Assembly (NCBI RefSeq): GCF_027595985.1
Contig: NC_073312.1
Coordinates: forward strand, 7,816,983 to 7,880,982
Reading direction: 5' to 3'
Origin: Sorex araneus
Lineage: Eukaryota > Chordata > Mammalia > Eulipotyphla > Soricidae
DNA length: 64,000 nt
In this document: piece by piece, positions 24,981 to 36,900 of the stretch
How the letters are laid out: every line of letters begins with the position of its first letter
How positions within the stretch are numbered: the stretch's first letter is position 1
Made by a program: the position numbers and the translations under genes
The notes under the pieces: generated by a model
Told to the model about the DNA's origin: nothing
Database searches by the model: none
The model's input: the letters and a program-made list of their open reading frames with translations, nothing else

Positions 24981-27900
24981 CATACATGGGGGGGTATGTC
25001 TGGGTCCCAGATGGCTGTGCTCAGAGCTTACTCCTGGCTCTGCGCTCAGGGATTACTCCTGGCAGGCTTAGGGGACCATATGGGATGCCAGGAATTAAAC
25101 CCGGGTCAGCTGCATGCACAGCAAGCGCCCTCTCCACTGTACTAACTGCTCAGACACTGTTCACCTCCTTTTTGAAAAAAAAAAAAAAAAATCATCATTC
25201 AAGACCCCCACAAGCAACCAAGACTTCTACCCTGCCCCCTGCCTACCCCGATCATTCCAGCATCCTGAGTTTTTCTTTTTTTCCTTTTTGGGTCACACCT
25301 GGTGATGCACAGGGGTTACTCCTGGCTTTGTACTCAGGAATTACCCTTAGCAGTGCTCGGGGGACCACATGGGATGCTGGGAATCGAACCCGGGTCAGCT
25401 GTGTGCAAGGCAAACACCCTACCTGCTGTGCTATGGCTTCTGCCCCACATCCTGAATTTTGGGAGGCCGGGAGACCACCCACTCTAGGCAACACTGATTT
25501 GAATCATTTTAATTTTCACTTTGAGACACGGGAAAGGCAATCTCATAGGGATATAAATCGGTCTTCCCAGTACCAGGGACTCCATGTCGATCTTTTCCTT
25601 CTCGAATGTGCTGGTGTACTCAGAGAGGCTGAGTGTTTCCAGGGCCTCCTGCAAGGTGACGGCGTCTTCATTTTCAACCTCAAGGTCACAGGACTCATCC
25701 AAATTCAACTTTGGCTCTTCAGGTACCTTCAAAGCATGAAGGTGGAGGAACAAGAAAAGCTGAGTCCAGAAAAATCTCATCGAATTTCTCCTGAGCTAGC
25801 CAACATCTTAAACAATTCAACTCTACATCCAAATCATAACTTCTGGTGGTCTGCTGCCCAAAATGTGAATATTCTGAAGATATATCAATTTAATAAATCA
25901 CGTTCCATTTTCTATGATCAGTTTTTAATAAGACTGTATTAAATGTAATGATTAATCTGCTCACATTTAAATTTATAATCCATCAGGAAGGGTAGGAAAC
26001 GCCCAAATTTTCCCACTACCCTTTTATATCTCAGGGTATTTTGATACAAAAAAGCTTTTCAGGAAACAGTTTGATTTTGGAAAAATCCCTCGAACTCTAA
26101 CTCTGAATGATAATACAATCATACCTGCTTTTCCTGAAAATTCGGCTGCTTCACAACGCCATTAGCAATCGTTAGCGGCCCAGGAGACTTAGAAAAATTC
26201 AAATCTTTTTGATTGGACAGGATATCAAACAGTATTAAAGAACCTGAGTGGGGAAAACATCTCTTTAAAAAATAGCACACAAGGTACTTTTAGAACATAC
26301 ACCCCCAACTTCTCCCATATAGTCGGGCCACACACGCAAAGCTACGTGGGTCAGTGCTCTGGGACCATGTGGGGTCAGCAATCAGACGCGGGGTCTCACC
26401 AACGCCAGGCAGGTGTTCTAGCCTTGAGCCACAACCACAGCCCTCTGGGGCCGGAGAGGTGGTACAGTGGGTAAGGTTGCTGCCTTAGATGAGGCTGACC
26501 CCAGCACCACATAGAAGTCTCCTGAGTACTGCCAGGAGTGATCCCCAAACCCACAGCCAGGTAGAACCCAAAAATTAAAAAAAAATAAAATAAAAATAAA
26601 TAAAAAAGAGAGAGAGAGAAGACTAGAGTGATAGCACAGTGGGGGGGGGGGGGGCACGTGCCTTGCACATGGCCAATCCCAGTTCAATCCCAGCACCCCT
26701 AGTGTCCCCTGAGAACGGCACGAGTGATCCCCGAGCACAGAGCCAGGAGGAGGCCCTGAGCATCCCCGGGCGTGACCCCACCGCCCAAGTGAATGAATGA
26801 ATTCGGGGCACGCGGTGGCCCTACCTAAACTGTGCCCCGCAACAGACACCCCGCCTCTGAAGTCGGGGTTCCGGCTCAGGAAGAGGGCGTGCAGACGGTT
26901 CAGCTCCAGCCCCACTTTCTCCACGATGGCCTGGCAGTAGGTGGGGCTGTTGTAAAACAAAATATCCAGCAAGGTTTCGTTGGTGAAGTGACGAAAGCGG
27001 CCAACGCTTGGTAAGGTGATTTTCTTGATATTCCTGTTTGACAAGAGAGAAATAATATTCACCCATCGGTGCTCTGAAATCAGTGGAGATTCCCGCCCCC
27101 CAGCCCCCAGTGTTGGAAGGGGACCACCCGGTGCAGGGACGGTGCCCGGGCCCCTGAACATGCAAAGGGCCCTCCACGAGTCACACCCTCGGCCCCAAGT
27201 CTGTGGGATCTTTTTGCTTTGTTTTGGGGCCACCCTCAGCAGTGCCCGGGGCTTCCTCAAGGCCCTGCTCTCAGGGATCCCTCCCGATGGGGCTCGGGGG
27301 ACCACACGGGATGCCGGGGACTGAACCCAGGTCAGCCATATGCAAGGTCTACCCACTGTGCTATCGCTCCAGCCCCTCTGTGGGATCTTTTTTTGATACG
27401 AAATAGGACTGAACTCTTACTTTTTCTTATTTTTTACTTTTAGTCACCATGAGAATCTTTAAAGTTTTAGACTTTAAGTCAAAAAAAAAAAAAAAAACCC
27501 AGAGTCGACTCCACAAATTAAGTAAGCGTTACTGGACCCGAGAGAGGGTTCGACTCCCAGCGCCTCTGGGAGAGATCTCTCTGGGAGATCCCCAAGCAGA
27601 GCTGGGATGTAAGCCCAGTTTTGGGGGTGTAAGCCCAAAACTGAAAACAAAAAAAAAAATGCTATTTCTGCCAATACATGTGAATTTAGGAGGGACCGAA
27701 ACCATAGCGCAGTGGGTAAGGTGCCTGCCTTCACATGGCCAACCCAGGTTCGATCCCCGGCACCCATATGATCCCCCACACCCATATGATCCCCCGAGCC
27801 TACCACGAGTGATCCCTGAGTGCAGGGCCGGGGTAAGCCCTGAGCACCGCCTGGTGTGTGGCCCCCAAAGCAAACATAAAGGTACTAATTTTGGAATTCT

Positions 27901-30900
27901 CAAGTTATCACATAAAATAAGTCACTTACAGAAATCTAAAACCGTGAGGACGGAGGGGAGAAGCCCAGCCACGCTAGCCCACGCCTGGCTTCAGGACTCA
28001 AGGGTCACTCCTGGCGATGCTCCAGAGACCGCGTGGCACCAGGGAACAAGTCCCGGCTCCCTACATACAAAATGTGCGCTGGTCTCGTAAGCATCTCCTA
28101 ACCCTGTTTTCTTTTGACAGTAGAATTCCAGGGCATGGGGAGATGGTCTGAGCCTGGGCCCTGCATGATGCCAGGTTCAGCCCTGGAACCCTGAAGCCAA
28201 ACAGCAGGGCCTGGTGTTCCCCTGCACATAGGGCCTGGGCAGTTCAGCAGCCTCGGGCTCCAGCACTGGACCCCGGTACCCCCCACTCCAGTTGACCAAG
28301 GGTCACCAAGAGTGGCCCCGAGCCCTAAGCACTGCTTTGAAGGCAAAAAAAAAAAGTCCATTTCTGATGGATGGAGGTACGAGTCAGCCGGTCTCCCCGC
28401 ACGCAGGCTGGCACCCGTGAAAGACACCCAGTTCTGTTTTGGAGATCAGGATCACTGACCAAAATCTGCGGGTGGTGAGCGGAGAGACAGTGCGGCAGGA
28501 CGAGAGCATGCGCTGCTCGCAAGGCCCAGGTTCGGTGCCGGGCACCACACACTGGTTCCTCGGGAGTGAGGCCAGAGCACCAGGCCAGAAAAGCAGCCCC
28601 CGGGCACCCCCAAAGCAGCAGCAGCAAACTGCGGGCGACAAGGACAGCAGAGCTGACACCAAGAAGAAAAGCACCGAGGAGCTCTCGAGAATGACACTCT
28701 TCCCTGATGTGAGAAGGGCCAGAGTGGGCAGAGGCCGGGCAGCAGGGAAGGTGTCTGCCTGGCACACCGCTGGTGTTTGTATTTTGATTTGGTTTTAGTT
28801 TGGGGTCACACCTGCCTATGCTCAGAGGTGACTCCTGGCTCTACACTCAAGAATCACTCGTGGCAGTAATTCAAGGGACCCTATGGGATGCTGGGTATCG
28901 CACCCGAGTCAGCCACATGCAAAGCAAGTACCCTCCCCGCTGTACTCCCCGCTGTACTATCTCTCCGGCCTCGCCCAGCGAGGGATTGACCCAGGTTCAA
29001 TCCCTGGCTTAGCACAGGGTCCCCAGAGCCCCGCTTGAAGTGATCCCTGAGCACACAGCCAGGAACGAGCCCTGAGCTCTGTTTGGGTTTGCTGGGTGTG
29101 ACCCAAACACAGACGAGGGGTTCCACTGTGAAGCTGATTAACAGCCGGAGAAATAAAACAGTCCTGCGATGGCCCGGCACAGAGAGGACGCCACTGGCAG
29201 GGTCATCTCCTGAAGTCATGTGCCCTGAAGCATCAGGACCAGTCACTGAGGCCCAGAGATGTCATCAGACCCAGAGCCGGATGGGTCTTAATGAACCTGA
29301 GGAGACCGGAAGCGTTCACAGCCACGGGGGCACATCTGGAGTTGCCTGGCGGGTGCCGCTGGCATCTGGTGGCCTTCAGGGGGACCCACCAAGCTCTCAA
29401 CAGCCTTGCTGAGAAACGGTCTCAGTCCCTGGCTCTCCACAAGAGACGATTCCCCTAGAGGACACGGGGCAAGGACTCGAGACCCTTCGGGTTGTGACAG
29501 GGGTGGGGAGTGCTACTGTCGCTGCCCCGTGACCCATCCACACCGCTGCACACTAGCACGGCAGATGCTTGTTTGGTTTTGTTTTGGGGTCACAATCAGC
29601 TGTGCTCAGGGGTTGCTCTTGGCTCTGCACTCAAAAATCACTCCTGTAGTGCTCAGGGGACCATATCGGGGTGCTGGGGATGGAACCCGGGTTGGCCCCG
29701 TGCAAGACAAACGCCCTCCCCAATGTACGATGGCTCCAGCCCCTAGAATAGCATTTTTTAACCAGTTTGCGTGTCTTAGATTTGCTCAAGGATTCAGAGC
29801 GGGCAGACAGACAGACAGACAGACATGCACAGAGAAAAAGGGCACGTGTCAGAGCCAAGTGTCGCATTAAAGTAAGGGCAGCTGCTAAAGACCCATCAGA
29901 CTGTTCCCTGCTCCATTTAAAACGTCTGACCTACCTGGGACAGGTCTAAAAAGCCAGTGCCGCGCCCCACGCACCTGTCCACGCCCGTGGCGTCCCCGCC
30001 CAGGGCGCTGTGCCAGTGCACCGGCAGCACCTCCACCCGGCTCACGCGCTGCGCATCCACCGCGCTCTTGAAATGCGTCTGCAGCAATTTGAGAGAAACC
30101 ACCCTAAAATCATCCACTTGGGAAGAGAAAAAAAAAAAAAGAGGGAAGAGAAATTAAGTTGATAAAGCTGTCATCGTTTAGTAAGCGATCAGCAATACCT
30201 TGGGCATGAAGCACACTGGGAGCAGCCGGGGAGGCCACACCGGCCCTGCCCAGGGCTCACTCCTGGCTCTGCACTCAGGAATCACTCCCGGCAGTGCTCG
30301 GGGACCACGTGGAATGCCGGAGATGAACCCGGGTCGGCACATGCATGCCAAGGGCCCTAATGCTGTTCTACCAGTCTAGCCCCTATGTCAGCATTTTTCA
30401 TCACCAACTTTCTGAGAAGAAACGCTGATGACAAATTGAGTTTGTCCCCTCTCCCTGCTCCCAACTGCCGTGACCACTTGCTCTCAACGGTTACTGTCCT
30501 ACAGGGCAGTGTGAGTGAAAGAGCCGGGCTGGCTGGCAGAGGGGCGTGCTCGGACCTGCAGCCCAGGAGCTCCGGGCATGGACTCACTCCCTGGGCCACA
30601 GACCCTGCCCTAGCAAGGGGTGACAGTGGCAGTATCTACACCCCAAAGATTCTGGGGGTTAGGAATAATCCACTCGGACACCTGACCCATGTCAACTACT
30701 CAGTAACATGAAGGATTTTCCTACACTGTCAGAATGAGAGTTCAGAAAGGACAGGACACCAGGAAGGCCTGTACGTCCACTAACCAACTTCTCTCCGTGA
30801 ATTCACTACCAGTCAGTTTAAGGCCCGGCCCTTCTGAGCGGCGGCAACGGCTCACCCGGAAGTTGTGGGGAAAGTGGCATTACTTCCCACCAGCACTCCC

Positions 30901-33900
30901 CACTCTGCCCAGGCCAACACCCTCTGGCTGCTGAGCGTCACAAGGAAATCCAAGCATACACTATCTCCCACGATCTGACGGACTCTCTTCTCCCCTTCGG
31001 TGAGCAGCTAACGGCTGGCGATGATCTGAGAAAGCCACGTGTGACAGACGGCGTTCCCGCTAGCTCTGGCACTTACCGCACTCGACGATGCTCCGGAAGC
31101 GCAGGTCGCACACGGGCCCGATGCCGTGCACCATGAAGACCAGGTGGTCCACCTGAGGCCGCTCCCCTGCAGAGAGGCAAGAGCACGCTCACCGTGCGCA
31201 CAGGGACACACCCGCCGGACCCGCCTCGCGCCTTCGCTGAAGAGCCCAGCTCCCCGGCCCCGTAACTCTTCCTGCCCAGTAAGCGTCATGACCCTCCGCC
31301 CAAACGAGAATGAAGTTCACGGCGCACCCGGGGGCCAACAGTGAACCAGACCAAACGTGCAACAAGCCGTGCACCCAGCAACAGGCGGTGTCCACCTTCA
31401 GAGGCCCCCGAACCTGCGAGTGTGCAGGACCCACCAGGCCACTGGACTCGCCAACAGGAGAAAGAAAACTCTTTCCTCTGAATCCTTCCCTGCGACTGTC
31501 ACTTCCCTTGGATTCAGCCCCGCTACAGAAACATGTCCAAATTAATCTATTTTACTTGGGCTTTTGTTTTTTTTTAATTCCTTTGTCATTTTGAGTTTGG
31601 GGGCAGATGGAGGGGTTGGGACCACAGCCACAAACAAGGCAAGTGCCTGGCCTCTCTCGGGTCTACTTTGTAATCTCATAAATAATAAAGTTAACAGCAA
31701 AGCAACTGTCAAGTAAAATTTGGACTTCAAAAGGTATTAATAAGGGGCTGGAGCAATAGTACAGCCCGATTCCCAGCATTCCATATGGTCCCCTGAGCAC
31801 CGCCAGGGGTGATTCCTGAGAGCAGAGCCAGGAGTAATCCTTGTGCATTGCCAGGTGTGACCCAAAAAGAAAAAAAAAAAAATTAATAAGAGAAATCAAA
31901 CATATAAACAGGGGTTGGCAAACCATGCTCACAGCCTGTTTTAATAAACATCTCCAAGCGCAGTCATGCCCGTCCATAAACACTGAGAGGCATGTCAATT
32001 TTTTTTTTTTTTTTTGGTTTTTGGGTCACACCTGGCGATGCACAGGGGTTACTCCTGGCTCTGCACTAAGGAATTACCCCTAGTGGTGCTCGGGGGACCA
32101 TATGGGATGCTGGGAATCAAACCCGGATTGGCCAAGTGCAAGGCAAACACCCTACCCACTGTGCTATTGCTCCAGCCCCGAGCCTAAACTTTTTACTATG
32201 AAGTTTTTGTTTTATCCTTTTGTTTTATTTTGTCGTTTTCTGGTTTTGTTTTTTCCATTTTGGGGCCACACCTGGCGATGCCTGATGCTCTTCCTGGCTG
32301 GATGCTTCAATGTCACAACCGGCAGTGCTGGGGACCATGCGGTGCAGTGCCTGAGGCTGAACCCAGCTGCCTGCGAGCACAGCATGTGCTCCTGCCTGTC
32401 AGCTCTCCGGCCCCCCGACCGGGTTTTACAGAAAAGGCTTCCTGCCTCTTGCACTAATTAGTAACAAGCTAGATGAGGCATAGCAAAACAAGTTCCAAAT
32501 AAACTGCCGGAAGCCTAGTTTCAATCAGCAAAGTTCTTGAAGGGAGGGGTTCACTCCCTGGGGGTTCAGGGCTCATTCCTGGCTCTGCACTCAGGGATCA
32601 CTCCGGCAGCGATGCGTGAGGGACCATGTGAGGTGTCAGGGATCTGAGCGGGGTCAGCCACATGCAAGGCAAGGGCCTCCCTGCCGTACTATCGCTCCAG
32701 CTCCACAACAATACCTGTTAGCAGCCAGAGAGGAGGCAAGGAGTGTGCCTCAAGGGCAGCTAATGCAGGGGACACAAGTGTGACCCAAAAACCAAAAAAA
32801 AGGGGGGGGGAGGACAACCCATATATTAGAATCTGGAGAATTTGGAGGAAATAAGTTGTATTTTCTCCAGAATTCTAAACTGAAAAACAGATGAAAGTTA
32901 AAAAGGAAGCTGCAGGGCCGGGGCGGGGAGGAACGGAGGCAGACTGGGAGGACACGGGAGGGCGGGGGGCGGTGCAGGCCCTTCCGTGACAGTGCAGCCT
33001 CTCTACACATCAAAGCCGTCTCAACGCTGACCGTGGTCTCAGAACCCTGGTAGCTAAACGTCCGTCAAAAAATTGTTTCAATTTAAATGGAAGGAAGATC
33101 TGTGCCCATCTGGCCGCTTCCCGAGCAGAGACGCTGCCTCGGGACGTGTAACGCCCCAACGGCCCGTACGCACCGTCGGGAATCTCGTCCAGGTCGTCGT
33201 CGATGCCGCGCTTCACCACTCGGGGCCGCGTCTGCCCGTCCTGCGTCGTCCCCCACTCGTCTGGCACCGACGACGGCTGGAACTGGACGATGACCTGCGG
33301 CGAACAGGGAGCAACGCTGACGGGGCCTCCACGACAGGCGAATGACTCATTCCAGCACACGCCATGAAGATGGCTGAAGTTCCCCCAACCCCTTTTTCCA
33401 AAGTCCTGCTAACGTTCACTCGCCATGAAACACATCACAACAGTGTCTCCTGTGCTTATGGCAGGAAACAAAGCGGCTAATCAGACACGGTCAGCCTGGG
33501 GCGGGGGCATGGCACAGTGGGAGAGCGTCTGCCTCGTTTGGGTGAAGCCCAGACCCATCCCTGAGACTGAAAGAGGAAAAAGAGGGGGCCAGAGAGATAG
33601 CTGAGCCTGTAGGGCACTTGCCTTGCAAGCACCTGACCTGGGTTCAATCTCCGGCACCTATATAATCTCTGGAGCAGCGCCAGGAGAGGTGCCTTAGCGC
33701 AGAGCCAGGAGTAACCCTGAGTATTGCCAGGTGCAGCCCAAAAACAAAACCAAGAACAAAATTACGTAGTTTGGGGGCCGGAGAGACGGTGCAGCATGTA
33801 GGGTATTTGCCTTGCACATGGCCAACCCACGTTCGATCCCCGGCACCCCACAGAGTCCACTGAGCCCACCAGGATCCGTTCATGAAGAGTCAGGAGCAGC

Positions 33901-36900
33901 CCCTGAGCACTGCCCGGTACGGCACCAAACCAAAAATAAAGCGAGGGGCAGGGAGACAGTACAGCGTGTTAGTCACACACGGCTGACACGCGTCCCGACC
34001 CCAGCACCATATATGGTTCCCTAAGCTGAGCACCGAGACAGGAATGAGCCCCGAGCACAGCTGTGACCCACCGGCACCCCCTCCCGCCCCAAAACAAAGT
34101 AGAAAACTGGGGGCCATGGCCAGAGCGGCAGTGCAGCGGGTCGGGCACTTGCCTTGCACTCGACTGACCCCTAATCGATCCCCAATACCACACAGGGTCC
34201 CCAAGCGCACTGGGAGTGATCCCTGAGCACAGAGTCAGGAGCCAGGGCCTTTCCAGCTGCTGCCCTGCACATCTTATTCTTATGGTACTGAGGACTACAG
34301 AGGAGGGCCAAGCCCGGTATTTTTTTATACTCTTTTACACTGTCCCCGAATAGATAACAGGATAACAGCGACTAAGAAACCAGTTATTAGAACATACTAG
34401 TAAACACGGCTCTGTGGCCAAGGGCCGCCTGGGGGCCGTGTGCTTGGGGACAGAACTGAGGTCGTTCCCCCCCCACAGGAAGATACTTCTCCTTTCAGGG
34501 GGGCGCCTGGAGCCGAGGAAAGACTGATAAAGGAGGGCAAGAGAGTCCAGAGGGCAAGTAAGGCCAACAGGGGCTCAATTCCCAGCAAGTGCATGTGGCC
34601 CCCTGAGCACAGAGCCAGGAGTAAGCCCTGAGCACCACCAGGTGTGGCCCCAAAGCAAAACTAAGAATAATGGATGAGGTCAATGGCTGAATAAACAGCG
34701 GTGCTCCTACATTATAACAAAGGGAAAAAAGGGGAAAAAAAGAATAATAAATGAGGGTTGGAGGAAGCAGCTCAAGAGACAGACAGCATGCTTTCCGTCA
34801 GGTCAGAGACTGGAGGCGTTGCCAGGCCCTACTCTTGAGCACCGGACACCGGACACAAAGCCAGGAGAACCGCAGCCCAGCAGGTGGGCCCACCCCCCCA
34901 CACACACAAAAAAAAGAGAGAGAATGATATATGCAAGAATGTAGCCATTCAGCCGCTACTGATCAGTATCTTAAAAAAATAGATAAACGTTTATGGAAAA
35001 AATACAAAAGTAAAAAGGAACCTATTTTTACTTTTAGGGCCCAGCACGGGCTGGAGCGATAGCACAGCAGGTAGGGCGTTTGCCTTGCACACCACCAACC
35101 GGGGTCCGATTCCTCCGCCCCTCTCGGAGAGCCCAGCAAGCTACCGAGAGTATCCCGCCCGCACGGCACAGCCTGGCAAGCTCCCCGTGGCGTATTCAAT
35201 ATGCCAAATACAGTCACAAGTCTCACAATGGAGACGCTACTGGTGCCCGCTCAAGCAAATCGATGAACAATGAATGGGACGACAGCGACAGTGACAGTGA
35301 CATATAGATTGTTTAGCTTTATTTGGGGCCCAGCAGTGCTCGGGGGCTTGTGCTCAGCCTACTGTGCTCTCTCAAGCCCCCCATGTCATTAGGGTCTTAA
35401 TCCCCTTTCTGTTCCTGTGAATTGACAGCAAATTCCCCAGTGACGCCCTTGTTGACATACAGCCCAACTGCATCAGCTACCAAAACTCCCTACTGATCCC
35501 ACTCCTGGCCCCGCCGCCCTCGGGACGCTGACTCCCCCGGCCGAGCACGACCACACCGTCCAGGCGCCCTTACCTTCGGGTTGTGCATCACGATGGTCTC
35601 TCCGCTGGGGAACTCCAGCCTGCGATGCCACTGGTTGGTGCTCACAGCCTTTTTATACTCGGCCTACGAGAGCGGGAGGAAGCGGGTAAGGCGGGACGGC
35701 TAAGCGCGGGATAACGCTGCACCGGGAAGCGCATTCCCCTTCTCGACTCGGAGTCACTCTCCCTACATTCCCCGTTTCCTCGATCACTTCCCACCACACC
35801 TCGCCCATCAGACGCAGGGAACCAAGGTTTAGAAAGCCGATTCGTCTCCCAAGATGGTGAGGACAGACACTGCCTCCTGACAGGCTTGAGCGGTACCCAC
35901 TGCACCATCTCCTCGGCCCTTGGGGCTAAAACCACACCTTTCTGGCTCGGGAGGCTGGCAGCCTGGACCCCAGGCGTCAGCAAGGCCATGCCCCTCTGGG
36001 CACGGGACAGAGACCCCCTTGACTCCAGTGGTTTGGCACGGCGACCTACAGGGTCCCCAGCCTCCACTTCCATGGGGCGGTCACTGTCCCAACAATGCTC
36101 CTGGGGACCCCATCCCCACTGGACACCCTCGCCCAGCCTGACCTCGGCCTGCCTGGCCGTCCCTGCAACACCCCCTACTTCCGCCTGTGGAGCTGAGGTG
36201 AGGACTCGGCCTGTCTTCGGCAGCCTGGAGACTAAAAGTCCAGTCCCAGCAGTTATCTCAGTCCCCCTAAGGTCACAGGAGCAAAGGCACAACTGCAGCT
36301 TACGCGGGCCGGGCCGGCAACCGCACAGCCGGGAGGGCTTTGCCTTGCATGCAGCCCACCTGGGTTTGACCCCCAGCATCCCCGAATGTCCCGGAGCCCT
36401 GCCAGGAGTGACTCCTGAGGGCAGAACCAGGGCACTGCCGGTGGGTGTGGCCCCCCAAAAACAAACAAACAAACAAGAGCTTGGGCCCTGCACCACCCCA
36501 ACCTGTGACTCCAAGGACTTGGCCCTTGTCCTCCCATCCCCTATTATCCCCGAGGGACGCAGCCCTGCGTGGGAGACGAAGCTCTCTGCACCCTGGAACA
36601 AAGCGCCAAGCCAGAGGAGTGGCCGCCTGGCATGGCCACTGTCCAGAGTCCTTCGGTTAGTGACGGAGACTGCCAGGGGCCCTTCCGGGGAGGAGGCCGC
36701 CCGTCTGCCCCCTGGGCAGCCGTCAGGGACGGCCTCCGTGCAACCCACCCTCTTCTTCCTCACTTGGCTCCTTTTTCTTTTAAAACATTTATTCACAGCT
36801 CTTAGGAACAATCATCCTAAAAATGTCTTACGAAAGAAGAAAGGTTTCGTGGTCCTGAGAATTGTTTCCAGCTCCCCGGGCCCTTCCAACCCACGGCTCC

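Noticed and set aside
24899-25942. 347-codon plus-strand frame spanning SINE, TA tract and the antisense of exon 11
   Set aside because: It reads through two repeat elements and the reverse strand of a real exon; no independent support.
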